From Solobacterium sp. (GTDB taxonomy: Bacteria; Bacillota_I; Bacilli_A; Erysipelotrichales; Erysipelotrichaceae): a stretch of 64,000 nucleotides of DNA. Both the position numbers and the translations under genes were made by a program. Positions 42,130 through 51,126 of the stretch are shown one piece after another. The notes beneath the pieces were generated by a model. That model ran no database searches and was not told the DNA's origin. It was given only the letters and a program-made list of their open reading frames with translations. The stretch spans positions 1 through 64,000 of the forward strand of contig JAFUFO010000004.1 of assembly GCA_017469885.1 (NCBI GenBank). Reading direction: 5' to 3'. The stretch's first letter is position 1. The number at the start of each line of letters is the position of its first letter.

Positions 42130-42966
42130 TTATTCCTTGACCGCACCTGCGTTAATACCGGTAACGAAGTATTTCTGCAGGAACGGATACGCAACCATGA
42201 ACGGCAGGATTGCACAGACGATGGATGCATAGTACAGCGTATTCTGGGATACCTTATATGCGGTAGTAGGTGTATCACCATCCATGATCATGACTCGCAG
42301 CTGATACTGGAAGTTGACCTGGCTCGGTGATGTGATGTAAATCTGTACGGTTGAATAGTCGTTCCAGATGGTGACCGCAAACATCAGACCGATGGATGCG
42401 AGCGCAGCCTTGGAAAGCGGCAGGACAACCTTGTAGAAAATCTGCATCGGTGTGCATCCGTCAAGCTCTGCAGCTTCGTACAGAGAAGCAGGAATGCCTT
42501 CGAAGAAGTTCTTCATGAGAACCAGGTTGTAAACATTGATACCGTGCTTGACAACGAGGATCCACATGGAGTCAACCAGGTGCAGCTGTTTCATGACCAG
42601 GTACTCAGGAATCATACCACCCGAGAAGATCATGGTGATGAGCAGGAAGTAGGACAGCAGGGAACGGCCCGGCATGTCATACTGGTTCAGAACGTAACCA
42701 CCGAGGGTTGCGAGTGCAAGACCGAGGAATGTACCGACGACAGTTGTGATGACGGAGTTCAGGAACGGACGGAACAGTTTCGCCGTTGTGAAGATCGTCT
42801 GGTAACCGCCGAGGGTCGGATCATTCGGCCAGAGCTGGAAACGGTAGACACCTACAGCGTTGAAGGAGTCGGATACGACTTTCCAGATCGGAACGATGAT
42901 AATCAGGGAAAGAAGTGCGAAGACGATATAGAGAATTACATCAAATGTAGTAGCCTTTTTCTGCAT
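42130..42966 (-). CDS. Sugar ABC permease, LplC/YtcP type
   Basis: 278 residues, six transmembrane helices (first at about 13-33). The cytoplasmic EAA loop is EAAELDGCTPMQIFYKVVLPLS. The C-terminal end VTGINAGAVKE is diagnostic of this permease family. With LplB and the lipoprotein it imports di- and oligosaccharides such as rhamnogalacturonides. The ATPase subunit must be shared (MsmX-like) and is not in the window. Confidence 0.93.
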   Translation of the reverse strand: MQKKATTFDVILYIVFALLSLIIIVPIWKVVSDSFNAVGVYRFQLWPNDPTLGGYQTIFTTAKLFRPFLNSVITTVVGTFLGLALATLGGYVLNQYDMPGRSLLSYFLLITMIFSGGMIPEYLVMKQLHLVDSMWILVVKHGINVYNLVLMKNFFEGIPASLYEAAELDGCTPMQIFYKVVLPLSKAALASIGLMFAVTIWNDYSTVQIYITSPSQVNFQYQLRVMIMDGDTPTTAYKVSQNTLYYASIVCAILPFMVAYPFLQKYFVTGINAGAVKE

Positions 42967-42982
42967 CTTTTACACCTCCCCC

Positions 42983-43945
42983 TTACATAATTCCGCGTCC
43001 GCGGATACGCTTACTAGCATAGTCACTGGCAAGCATGAGAACCATACCAACGAGGGACTTGAACAGACCGACGGCAGTTGTATAACCGTAGTCCGGAATC
43101 GCTGTAAGGAAGGTCTTACGATAGATGTAAGTGGAAATTACATCCGAAACCTCAAGGACACGCGTATTGTAGAGAACGAATACCGGTTCGAAGATGTTCA
43201 GAACCTTCGCGAGGTTCAGAATCAGAACGATGATAATCGTATTGGACAGTGCCGGCATTGTGACATAACGGATCTTCTGCAGACGGGTAGCACCATCGAG
43301 TTCAGCCGCTTCATAGAGTCCCGGATCGATACCGGACAGTGTAGCGAAGAATACGACGGTTCCCCAACCTGTTTCTTTCCAGAGGTCGATCATATAGAAT
43401 ATCGGCCGCCACAGCGCCTTGGAGTGTAAGAAGTCTATGCTTTGTTTGATCCATCCCCAGCTCTTCAGGGTCTCATTGACGAAACCGGTGGACGAGGTCG
43501 ACAGGAAGAGTGTGAAGATCGCTGCGACGACAGCCCAGGACATGAAGTGCGGCAGATAGATAATGGTCTGGACAAATTTCTTGCAGAAGAGGTTCAGCAT
43601 TTCGTTCAGGAAGACCGAAATGATAACTGCAACAAATGTGTTCAGAAGCAGTTTGCCGACGGACAGGATCAGCGTGTTGACAAACGCCGACCAGAATTCC
43701 TTTTCCGCAAACAGCTTTGCGAAGTTTCCAAGACCGATAAAGTGAATGTCTCTGAGTTTATACGTATAGAACGCATAGCGGACACCAAGCATCGGCCAGT
43801 AGTAAACAATTAATACAAAAATGAAGACAGGAAGGAACATCAGATAGAAACCCATATAAGGTTTCATGCGCTGCGCCAGAGTTTTCTTCGGCGCAACCCA
43901 GGTTGTTTCATTCTGAGGTACCTTTGAGTTTTCATTAGTACTCAT
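42983..43945 (-). CDS. Sugar ABC permease, LplB type
   Basis: 320 residues with six transmembrane helices and the EAA loop EAAELDGATRLQKIRYVTMPAL. FYLMFLPVFIFVLIVYYWPM is the first helix after a 30-residue cytoplasmic lead. It pairs with LplC, 16 bp downstream, in the import of pectic oligosaccharides. Confidence 0.93.
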   Translation of the reverse strand: MSTNENSKVPQNETTWVAPKKTLAQRMKPYMGFYLMFLPVFIFVLIVYYWPMLGVRYAFYTYKLRDIHFIGLGNFAKLFAEKEFWSAFVNTLILSVGKLLLNTFVAVIISVFLNEMLNLFCKKFVQTIIYLPHFMSWAVVAAIFTLFLSTSSTGFVNETLKSWGWIKQSIDFLHSKALWRPIFYMIDLWKETGWGTVVFFATLSGIDPGLYEAAELDGATRLQKIRYVTMPALSNTIIIVLILNLAKVLNIFEPVFVLYNTRVLEVSDVISTYIYRKTFLTAIPDYGYTTAVGLFKSLVGMVLMLASDYASKRIRGRGIM

Positions 43946-44020
43946 AGTTTTTCTCCCCTGCGGGCTGAAGCCCGTGAATGTGATTGCTTAGTAAATGATT
44001 TGAATAGTTCAGATGAGAAA

Positions 44021-44063
44021 CACGCCCTGCCTCCTCACGAATTACTCCGGAAAGCAGGGCATG
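44021..44063 (-). terminator. Attenuating hairpin after the binding-protein gene
   Basis: A 10-bp arm CACGCCCTGC (44021-44030) pairs with GCAGGGCATG (44054-44063), nearly perfect, with TTTCTC after it on the minus strand. Such leaky terminators keep binding protein in excess over permeases. Confidence 0.65.
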
Positions 44064-44121
44064 TCTCAATTTTATTTAGTTATGTACAGAGCAGAAGCCC
44101 TGTGCGGTTGTGTGCAGCCGA

Positions 44122-45771
44122 TTACTGAGCTGCGGAGTTGAGTTCCTCAACGATTGTGTCGGAGACGGAACCGAACTCATCTTTGTACTGCTGTACTGCT
44201 TCTTCCGGTGTGATTTCACCAACAACTGCCTTGTTTACGAGAGCCTTCTTAGCTTCTGCAAGATCTGCTTCGTAGTCTGTCAGTGTTGCAGAGGAAGCTG
44301 CCGGATATGCATCAACACAGTTTGCTGTGAAGAATGCGTTGCCTTCCTGGATCAGCGGATCGTTATCTACGAAGCCGTTTGTCAGCGGAGCGATAACGAG
44401 GACTGCATCGAGGTGGTTCTTCTTCCAGAGGGAGTTCGGATCATTCGGATTCGGTCTCAGATGGAACTGACCTGCTTCATATGTGTAGGTCTTTTCCTTT
44501 TCTGCATCGCCCTTGTTGAGCGTGAACTCTTCTGCTTCTGTGGACCAGTGAACGCCTTCAGCACCGTATGTCCAGAGAGTCTGAACCTTGTCGCCGTCGA
44601 GCATTGTCTCGAAGAGAGCATCGAAGATAGCCTGTTCACGAGCATCGTTTCCGTCGCCGTCATCAGTGATGACCCATGTCGGAGCTTCACGGTTGATGTA
44701 ACCACCGACTGTGTCCTTGATTTCCTTGATCGGAGGGAGCTGTACGAGCTCTTCGAGTTCGCCGTTCTGGTTCTTGACTTCGTTCTTGTTCATGTTGTCG
44801 GTCAGAGTTCTCAGCCATGTACCAGCCCAGTATGTGAATACGCCTTCGGAAGTTGTCTGGTCGTTGGAGAAGAACTTCTCACGAGCCTGCTTTGTTCCTG
44901 CTTCTTCTGTATCCGGGTCGATGATGCCATCTTTGTAAGCCTGGTTGAGTCTCTTGAGAGCATCGATTGTTGCATCTTCTGCGAAACCGTCAACCCAAAC
45001 GCCATCCTTGTTCGGATAGAAGGAAGGATATGCACCCTGCCAGAATTCCGGCATGTAGTTGATGTAAGGAGCTTCATCCAGCTTAGCGAAACCAGCTGCG
45101 ATTACACCGTATGTCTTGTTGGTGCCGTCGCCATCCGGATCTTCAGTTGTGAATGCCTTGAGGAGTGCATAGTAGTCATCGAATGTCTTGATGTCATCAA
45201 CAGTCTTGCCAACTGCATCGAGCCAGCCCTTCTTGATGTAAGTAACGCATCCGTTTCCGTATGTCGGAGCGAAGCCATACTGTGCTCCATCCGCTGTACG
45301 GAGGTTCATGTTGATGGACGGGAGTGTTACACGGCTCTGGAATTCAGCATTGTCATATGCGTTTGCGAGGTTCCAGAGAAGACCTGTTGTCTGATACTGT
45401 CTCAGCATGGAAGCGGACATAATCAGCGCATCCGGATAACCAGCATCGCCCGGCTGACCGGTTGTCAGTGTTCTGGAGACTGTTCCGGAATAGTCAGAAT
45501 GGTCGAGCTGTGTGATGTTGAGCTTGATCGGGTGGCCGATTTTCTCGGAAACTGCCTCTTCCCACTGCTGAACGAATTCTGCCTGTCCAGCATCAACGGT
45601 AGCGGTGATTGTTCCGTCAACAGTAATGTTGAGTGTCTCAAGAACGTATTCGCCGTTCTCGTTGGTTGTTCCGCCGCTTGCGGGTGTGTCAGCGCTTCCG
45701 CCGGAGTTGCTGCTGCCGCAGCCTGCGAGCAGAGCTGCACAAGCGACTAAAGAAAGTAACTTCTTCTTCAT
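44122..45771 (-). CDS. Extracellular solute-binding lipoprotein for pectic oligosaccharides
   Basis: 549 residues. The lipoprotein signal MKKKLLSLVACAALLAGCGS has the lipobox LLAGC, giving a lipid-anchored Cys at residue 18; a Ser/Gly linker follows. The mature part is a two-lobed family 1 binding protein of the LplA/YtcQ/YesO kind, about 530 residues as usual for this group. It captures oligosaccharides outside the cell for LplB/LplC. It is the first gene of the operon. Confidence 0.93.
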   Translation of the reverse strand: MKKKLLSLVACAALLAGCGSSNSGGSADTPASGGTTNENGEYVLETLNITVDGTITATVDAGQAEFVQQWEEAVSEKIGHPIKLNITQLDHSDYSGTVSRTLTTGQPGDAGYPDALIMSASMLRQYQTTGLLWNLANAYDNAEFQSRVTLPSINMNLRTADGAQYGFAPTYGNGCVTYIKKGWLDAVGKTVDDIKTFDDYYALLKAFTTEDPDGDGTNKTYGVIAAGFAKLDEAPYINYMPEFWQGAYPSFYPNKDGVWVDGFAEDATIDALKRLNQAYKDGIIDPDTEEAGTKQAREKFFSNDQTTSEGVFTYWAGTWLRTLTDNMNKNEVKNQNGELEELVQLPPIKEIKDTVGGYINREAPTWVITDDGDGNDAREQAIFDALFETMLDGDKVQTLWTYGAEGVHWSTEAEEFTLNKGDAEKEKTYTYEAGQFHLRPNPNDPNSLWKKNHLDAVLVIAPLTNGFVDNDPLIQEGNAFFTANCVDAYPAASSATLTDYEADLAEAKKALVNKAVVGEITPEEAVQQYKDEFGSVSDTIVEELNSAAQ

Positions 45772-45820
45772 TTTCCCTCCTCCTTAAATTGGGTAATTGT
45801 GATTGTCTTTGTAAGCTTTT

Positions 45821-45832
45821 GTAAGCGTTTAC
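45821..45832. promoter_or_regulatory. cre-like operator (CcpA/LacI family)
   Basis: GTAAGCGTTTAC with flanking T lies just downstream of the expected transcription start and fits the catabolite-responsive element pattern (TGTAAGCGTTTACA-like). It would mediate glucose repression of the pectin operon. A local LacI-family regulator is the alternative. Confidence 0.72.
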
Positions 45833-45846
45833 GTTATCACGCTAAT

Positions 45847-45875
45847 AACATACTACGTGATTCCCAATAATTCAA
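45847..45875 (-). promoter_or_regulatory. Promoter of the pectin transport/degradation operon
   Basis: On the minus strand TTGAAT (45870-45875) and TATGTT (45847-45852) are 17 bases apart. The cre box follows about 8 bases past the expected start. The rest of the 354-bp gap (45876-46125) is AT-rich leader for the next gene with nothing else clear. Confidence 0.65.
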
Positions 45876-46125
45876 GGTAAAATATTCGTATTGTTAACGT
45901 TTTTTATTAAGGTTATTTTGCTATTTACCCTGTTTTTACTGATTTTTTGTCCTGTTATTCCGGATTTCGGGCAATTTGATCATCTATTACATATTTATTA
46001 TTCTGCCTGTCTGAGGTCCGGTTTTCCGTACTTTTTGCCTTTTGAAGGCATTTCAGTGCTGTTTTACTGTCAATCTATTAAAATTGAAAAAGAATTATAC
46101 ACGTATCATGCAGAAGGGAGCCTCA

Positions 46126-47520
46126 ATGACAAATTCTCTTTATTTCCATCACGAACAGATTCCCTACCCCGTTTATTCCATTCTGGTCAGCCATCACGGG
46201 AAACGGATTCAGGAGGAATACTTCGCACCCTGTTCACAGCGCACGCTTCACCGCATGTTTTCTGTCACCAAAAGTTTCACAGCCCTTGCGGTATGCGCAC
46301 TCGCCGCAGAAGGCCGTATTTCCCTGTCAGATCCGATCATCCGCTATTTCCCGGACTATACCCCGGAAAACCCGCATCCCTGGCTTGCCCGGATGACCAT
46401 TCAGGACCTGCTGGATATGCGCACATGCCATAAAGTTACTACCTACAAACTGAACCCTTCCGAAAACTGGGTCCGTTCCTTTTTCACCACTTTGCCGGAT
46501 CACCGCAGCGGACAGATCTTCAAATACGACACAAGTGCCGCCCATACCCTGGCTGCTCTTGTAAAACGCGTCAGCGGCAGCGGGATTCTCGATTGTCTTC
46601 GTCCGATTTATCTGAATCAGATTGGTTTTTCCGAGGAAGCATACGTCCTGTGTGATCCGTTCGGTGATGAAATCGGCGGCTCCGGCATGCTTGCACTTCC
46701 GGAAGATCTGATGGTCACTGCGGAATTCCTGATGGCGCTTTATCAGGACACGTGGAAGGAACGATACGCTTCTGTAATCCAGGCACCCTATGATGAAGCA
46801 TTTTTCACACGCTATCGTGATCTTATCAGGCAATGTGTCTCCTTCCGGAGCGCTACCATACACGAAGGAAAAACTCTCGATGAGTGTCAGGGATACGGTT
46901 CGCAGTTCTGGCGTCTGCGGAATGGATTCATGATGTACGGAATGGGCGGACAGTACGCCGCATTCTTCCCGGAAGAGGACCTTATCATTGTCACCACTGC
47001 AGATTCGCAGTCCCTGCAGGGCGGAACGCAGTACCTCCTGGATGAAATGAACCGCATCGATATGATTCTCCGCACAGAGGCCGGCCGTTCTTCTCATCCG
47101 GTCTCACTGCCGGACTGCCCGGAAGGAAACGGAGATGCCGAAGCCATGCTGGAAGTATTGTCCCGTCTGTCCGGAACCTATCGCTTCCTGGATAACCCGA
47201 AGGGATTTCATACCTGCACAATTGACAGTGACGCAGTCACGCTGGAATCTGCCGATGCCGCATTCCGCTTTCCAATCACGGTCACCGGCACAGAGGAAAT
47301 CCGCGATCCGAAATATCATCAGCGGCTCCATGTCCGCACCAGCGCACTGAAAGACGGAAGTCTCTATCAGTATGTACAGATACAGGATGAATACCTTGGC
47401 AGTATCCGCATTCTGATTCAGGGCGGAAACGGAAAAATCACGATTTATCTTCGAAAGATTGAAGAATCCCTGTTCTCTGAAATGGACGGCTTCTTCGAGG
47501 CAGAACGGACTGCCGGCTGA
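46126..47520 (+). CDS. Serine beta-lactamase-fold hydrolase (esterase-like)
   Basis: 464 residues from the ATG at 46126 (AAGGGAG site). It has the class C beta-lactamase/DD-peptidase fold: Ser-x-x-Lys in FSVTKSFTAL near residue 48, the Tyr motif in YDTSAAHTLAALVKRVSG, and a C-terminal beta domain from about 340. There is no signal peptide, so it is not a periplasmic or secreted penicillin-binding protein. Related cytosolic enzymes act as esterases. A role in removing acyl groups from plant oligosaccharides is inferred from its neighbours. Confidence 0.8.
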   Translation: MTNSLYFHHEQIPYPVYSILVSHHGKRIQEEYFAPCSQRTLHRMFSVTKSFTALAVCALAAEGRISLSDPIIRYFPDYTPENPHPWLARMTIQDLLDMRTCHKVTTYKLNPSENWVRSFFTTLPDHRSGQIFKYDTSAAHTLAALVKRVSGSGILDCLRPIYLNQIGFSEEAYVLCDPFGDEIGGSGMLALPEDLMVTAEFLMALYQDTWKERYASVIQAPYDEAFFTRYRDLIRQCVSFRSATIHEGKTLDECQGYGSQFWRLRNGFMMYGMGGQYAAFFPEEDLIIVTTADSQSLQGGTQYLLDEMNRIDMILRTEAGRSSHPVSLPDCPEGNGDAEAMLEVLSRLSGTYRFLDNPKGFHTCTIDSDAVTLESADAAFRFPITVTGTEEIRDPKYHQRLHVRTSALKDGSLYQYVQIQDEYLGSIRILIQGGNGKITIYLRKIEESLFSEMDGFFEAERTAG

Positions 47521-47540
47521 AACAGTCATGCGTAAAAACG

Positions 47541-47562
47541 AAAAAGGCCCAACGGCCTTTTT
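47541..47562 (+). terminator. Terminator after the serine hydrolase
   Basis: A 9-bp stem AAAAAGGCC / GGCCTTTTT with a CAAC loop; it works on both strands. Confidence 0.8.
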
Positions 47563-47593
47563 CTTTATTTTTTAGTTCTTTCCTTATTGTTGT

Positions 47594-48346
47594 TCAGCCG
47601 ACGGTCACGAAATCCGGACGCTGTCCTTCTGCGCCGGGACCGTAGCTGTCATACTCGCTGAAGCGGATCATGGAATGCGCGTAGGCTTTATCCCAGTCAT
47701 GCCAGCCTTCCGGGCGGATATGCCGTCCGAGTTCGCAGTGTTCCAGCCGGACCATTCCGTAATCCCGCCACGGTCTTGCGATATAGCAGGATTTATCCGG
47801 CACATTATCCGTGCAGGTAAAACGGCAGTTGCGGACAATGAATCCTTCTTCGACGTTCTTCGGAGTGCACGGCGCAAAGACATAGCCTTCACCGTTGCTG
47901 CGGAACTCACAGTTGTCAAAGTAGGCGGTTGCCCCGCCGAAGACAAAATCCACGTCGCCTTCAATCAGGCAGTTGCGGATATGCACGGTCCGCGGGATAC
48001 GCGGCTTCGGCTGTTTCGCGCCGAGGAATCCGTCCTTCTGAACTTCCCGTTCCGGAAGCGGCGCAAGAAACAGAGAATCCTGGTGGGCCCGGATCACACA
48101 GTGATCAAGAACAATGTTGTCTCCGTCCAGCGTCAGCGCAATTGCCTGTCCGACTTCCTTGCCCGGACCGGCGGTGTTTTCAAATGTGCATCCCGTGCAG
48201 GTCACATTCGCGCCTTCAATCACAACCGATGGTGTTCTGAATGTATGGTAAGGCCGCCCGTCCTCATGAATCATGAGGGCGTACAGGCTGCCGCTGAAGG
48301 TCTGATCCTTGATCTCGATATCACTCTGTGAAATGGTTACTGTCAT
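47594..48346 (-). CDS. Pectin methylesterase (CE8), short form
   Basis: 250 residues. The catalytic core is intact: GQAIAL with Gln, AHQDSLFL with Gln-Asp, GDVDFVFGGATAYF with the second Asp, and ARPWRDYG with Arg/Trp. The N-terminal 60-70 residues of a usual enzyme, with the first helix turns, are absent, yet a proper GGAG site precedes this ATG. No signal peptide is seen. It would take methyl groups off imported galacturonides, releasing methanol. It lies downstream of kduI on the same strand, with a weak hairpin between. Confidence 0.88.
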   Translation of the reverse strand: MTVTISQSDIEIKDQTFSGSLYALMIHEDGRPYHTFRTPSVVIEGANVTCTGCTFENTAGPGKEVGQAIALTLDGDNIVLDHCVIRAHQDSLFLAPLPEREVQKDGFLGAKQPKPRIPRTVHIRNCLIEGDVDFVFGGATAYFDNCEFRSNGEGYVFAPCTPKNVEEGFIVRNCRFTCTDNVPDKSCYIARPWRDYGMVRLEHCELGRHIRPEGWHDWDKAYAHSMIRFSEYDSYGPGAEGQRPDFVTVG

Positions 48347-48377
48347 ACGTTTTAACTCCTGATGCCTTACAAACGAA

Positions 48378-48402
48378 AGCAGGATTCAGGCAGAATCCCG
48401 CT
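48378..48402 (-). terminator. Weak hairpin between kduI and methylesterase genes
   Basis: A 10-bp stem with one G-T pair (AGCAGGATTC / GAATCCCGCT on the plus strand), followed on the minus strand by TTCGTTTG. Probably partial termination. Confidence 0.45.
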
Positions 48403-48435
48403 CGCTTAATTATATTCCATTATTTAACGGATTCC

Positions 48436-49302
48436 TTACAGAATATCCTGGTTGCGGACATCGTCCATGTCATCAAAGTCCTGGTTTTCACCAACCATGC
48501 CCCAGATGAAGGTATAGTTTCTGGATCCGCTTCCGGAGTGGATGGACCAGCTCGGGGAGATGACCGCCTGCTCATTGCGCATGACGATGTGACGTGTCTC
48601 CTGCGGTTCGCCCATGTAATGCATGACGAATGCATCTTCCGGCAGATCGAAGTACAGATAGACTTCCATGCGGCGGTCATGAGTGTGGCACGGCATGGTG
48701 TTCCAGACACTTCCCGGTTCGAGATGTGTCATACCCATTTCCAGCTGGCAGGATTCTACCTGACCCGGCAGGATGTACTTGTTAATGGTACGGTGGTTGG
48801 AGTCTTCGAGTGTGCCGAGTTCCTTCTTGTTTTCCGGAAGGATCTCAACATCATAATCAAACTCTGCCTTCGCATCTTTCAGAATGCGCTTGGTCGGATA
48901 GGTCATATGCGCCGGTCCGGAGCACATGTAGAACTTTGCCGGGTTGGACGCATCATCGGACCGGAAGCTCAGTTCCTTTGAACCTCTTCCGACATACATG
49001 CCGTCTCTTGCGCCGATTCTGTATTCTGTGCCGTCAACGATAATTGTTCCGGCACCGCCGATATTGATGAAGCCTGCTTCCCGGCGTTCCAGGAAGTACT
49101 GCGCGCGAAGTTCATCGCCTGCCTCGAGCTTGAGTTCCTTTGTGACAGGTGTGATGCCGCCGAAAATGATACGGTCAATGTGGCTGTATACGAGTCTTAC
49201 TTCATCGGGAATAAATACATTTTCTACGAGAAATTCTTCTCTGAGGCGTTCTGTGGTGTAATGCTTTACATCCTTCGGGGATGCGGCTGTTCTCAGTTCC
49301 AT
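48436..49302 (-). CDS. kduI: 5-keto-4-deoxyuronate isomerase
   Basis: 288 residues from the ATG at 49302 (AAGGAG site). A double cupin with the family's motifs: [26 protein letters not shown], the GxGTIIVDG turn, and zinc ligands in [20 protein letters not shown]. It converts 5-keto-4-deoxyuronate, the spontaneous product of unsaturated galacturonate released by GH105, to 2,5-diketo-3-deoxygluconate. KduD then reduces this. It is divergent from uxaC with shared operators. Confidence 0.95.
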   Translation of the reverse strand: MELRTAASPKDVKHYTTERLREEFLVENVFIPDEVRLVYSHIDRIIFGGITPVTKELKLEAGDELRAQYFLERREAGFINIGGAGTIIVDGTEYRIGARDGMYVGRGSKELSFRSDDASNPAKFYMCSGPAHMTYPTKRILKDAKAEFDYDVEILPENKKELGTLEDSNHRTINKYILPGQVESCQLEMGMTHLEPGSVWNTMPCHTHDRRMEVYLYFDLPEDAFVMHYMGEPQETRHIVMRNEQAVISPSWSIHSGSGSRNYTFIWGMVGENQDFDDMDDVRNQDIL

Positions 49303-49369
49303 CTGCTGGTCTCCTTTTTCATTCTTGATTAACAGTCTCCGTAATGCGCTGCATTGCCGGTACATGTCT

Positions 49370-49399
49370 ATACTAGCTCAAGAATTTCAATTAGTAAAC
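49370..49399 (-). promoter_or_regulatory. kduI promoter
   Basis: On the minus strand TTTACT (49394-49399) and TAGTAT (49370-49375) are 18 bases apart. The -35 overlaps the operator at 49395-49408. Confidence 0.55.
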
Positions 49400-49408
49400 C
49401 GTTTCACC
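49395..49408. promoter_or_regulatory. Uronate operator, kduI copy
   Basis: GTAAACCGTTTCAC matches the palindromic consensus GTAAACCGGTTTAC at 12 of 14 positions. It covers the kduI -35. Confidence 0.62.
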
Positions 49409-49438
49409 TATTTTTCATCCATCCCGCCTTTCCGCGCG

Positions 49439-49467
49439 TTGACACGCATTTTTCGCAATGATAAGAT
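49439..49467 (+). promoter_or_regulatory. uxaC promoter
   Basis: TTGACA (49439-49444), a 17-base spacer and TAAGAT (49462-49467). This is a near-consensus promoter, with an operator about 25 bp past the start. Confidence 0.75.
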
Positions 49468-49497
49468 GTGTAAAGACAGGAACGGAGTTTTCATTTA

Positions 49498-49511
49498 GTT
49501 AACCTGTTTAC
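49498..49511. promoter_or_regulatory. Uronate operator, uxaC copy
   Basis: GTTAACCTGTTTAC, matching the consensus at 12 of 14 positions, extended by TTA and TAA arms on each side. It lies between the uxaC promoter and its ribosome-binding site. Confidence 0.65.
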
Positions 49512-49531
49512 TAATTGAAGGTAGGTAAAAT

Positions 49532-50977
49532 ATGAAAGAGTACATGGGCAGCGATTTCCTGCTGCAGAACGAAACAGCGAAACACCTTTATCACGATTAC
49601 GCAGAGAACCTCCCGATCATTGACTATCATTGTCACATTCCTCCTCAGGAAATCTATGAGAACCGCAAGTTCGAGAACATCACACAGGTATGGCTCGGTG
49701 GTCATCAGAAGCGCGCAGACGGAAGTGACTACTACTTCGGTGACCACTACAAGTGGCGCCTGATGCGCTGCAACGGCGTCAGTGAAGAATACATTACCGG
49801 CGACAAGTCCGACCGCGAGCGTTTCCAGAAGTTTGCGGAGACCATGGAAAAGACCATCGGCAACCCGATGAACCACTGGTGCCAGCTCGAACTCAAGAAA
49901 TACTTCGGTTATGAGAAGCCGATCAACGGCGCAAATGCCCAGGAGATCTGGGACATCTGCAATGAGAAGCTCCAGAACGATCCGAAGTGCACCGTCCGCG
50001 GTCTCATCGAGGCAAGCAACGTCAACTTCGTCGGCACAACCGACGATCCTGTCGATTCCCTCGAATGGCACATCAAGATCAAGGAAGATCCTTCCATTAA
50101 AGTAACCGTAGCGCCGAGCTTCCGTCCGGACAAGGCGCTCAATGTTCACCTCGCAGGATTCGACAGCTACATGAAGCAGCTCGCCGAAGTATCCGGCGTT
50201 GCGATCGACGGCGCAGACAGCTGCCTCAAGGCTCTTGAAAAGCGCCTGCTGTTCTTCGTCAGCCTCGGCTGCAAGGCAAGTGACCACGGTATTGAAGAAA
50301 TTCCGTTCACCGGTGCGGATGCCGCAAAAGCGGACATCGCATTCAAGAAGGCAATGGCCGGCGAAGCGGTCAGCGAAGAAGAGCGCCGCGACTGGCAGTC
50401 CTACCTCATGGTCGGTCTTGGCAGAATGTACTATGACAACGGCGTCGCAATGCAGCTGCATTACAACGCAATCCGCAACACGAACCAGAAGTACTTTGAA
50501 AAGTACGGCGCAGATACCGGCTTCGATGCCATGGATGCACACAACTGCGTACACGGCATTCAGGGTCTCCTGAGCTGCCTCACCTACACCGATCAGTGCC
50601 CGCATACCATTCTGTATTCCCTGAATCCGAGTGACATGGATCTTGTCGCAACGATCTGCGGATGCTTCCAGTGCGACAGCGATGTTCCGAGCCGCGTTCA
50701 GCTCGGTGCCGCATGGTGGTTCAATGACACCAAGGACGGCATGGTGCGTCACCTGCAGATCCTCGGCCGTCTCGGCGTTCTCGGCAACTTCATCGGCATG
50801 CTGACAGACAGCCGCAGCTTCCTGAGCTACACACGTCATGAATACTTCCGCCGCATTCTCTGCAACCAGGTCGGCAAGTGGGTTGAAGACGGTGAGTTCC
50901 CGAACGACGATGCTGCTCTCAAGGCAATCGTGGAAGGCATCTGCTTCTACAACGCACAGCGCTATTTCGGTCTCTGA
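49532..50977 (+). CDS. uxaC: Glucuronate/galacturonate isomerase
   Basis: 481 residues. It has an amidohydrolase-like barrel with the metal motif IIDYHCHIPP near residue 30, followed by the family's NITQVWLGGHQ, HYKWRLMRCNG and a C-terminal SYTRHEYFRRILC. It isomerises D-galacturonate to tagaturonate and glucuronate to fructuronate, the first step of the uronate pathway. Length is close to the family norm of about 470. Confidence 0.96.
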   Translation: MKEYMGSDFLLQNETAKHLYHDYAENLPIIDYHCHIPPQEIYENRKFENITQVWLGGHQKRADGSDYYFGDHYKWRLMRCNGVSEEYITGDKSDRERFQKFAETMEKTIGNPMNHWCQLELKKYFGYEKPINGANAQEIWDICNEKLQNDPKCTVRGLIEASNVNFVGTTDDPVDSLEWHIKIKEDPSIKVTVAPSFRPDKALNVHLAGFDSYMKQLAEVSGVAIDGADSCLKALEKRLLFFVSLGCKASDHGIEEIPFTGADAAKADIAFKKAMAGEAVSEEERRDWQSYLMVGLGRMYYDNGVAMQLHYNAIRNTNQKYFEKYGADTGFDAMDAHNCVHGIQGLLSCLTYTDQCPHTILYSLNPSDMDLVATICGCFQCDSDVPSRVQLGAAWWFNDTKDGMVRHLQILGRLGVLGNFIGMLTDSRSFLSYTRHEYFRRILCNQVGKWVEDGEFPNDDAALKAIVEGICFYNAQRYFGL

Positions 50978-51000
50978 TCAACGGAACCAATACCCTTTCA

Positions 51001-51031
51001 GACGGCAGTCCTTCACGGGGCTGTCGTTTTT
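51001..51031 (+). terminator. uxaC terminator
   Basis: GACGGCAG pairs with CTGTCG and is followed by a T run. This is the first of two hairpins between the convergent uxaC and kduD genes. Confidence 0.65.
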
Positions 51032-51053
51032 ATTTCCTCTCACACGGCAAAAC

Positions 51054-51094
51054 GCAGAAAACGGCAGACTGGGTGAGTGTCTGCCGTTTTCTGC
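51054..51094. terminator. Long bidirectional hairpin between uxaC and kduD
   Basis: A 16-bp perfect stem (GCAGAAAACGGCAGAC / GTCTGCCGTTTTCTGC) with a 9-base loop. It can stop transcripts from both directions. Confidence 0.7.
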
Positions 51095-51126
51095 ATATTA
51101 GGAGGTCTGTATACCGGGTAATCTTT

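Noticed and set aside
45890-46125. A plus-strand hydrophobic frame before the serine hydrolase
   Set aside because: It is AT-rich leader with no ribosome-binding site, and its frame crosses the true start of the hydrolase.
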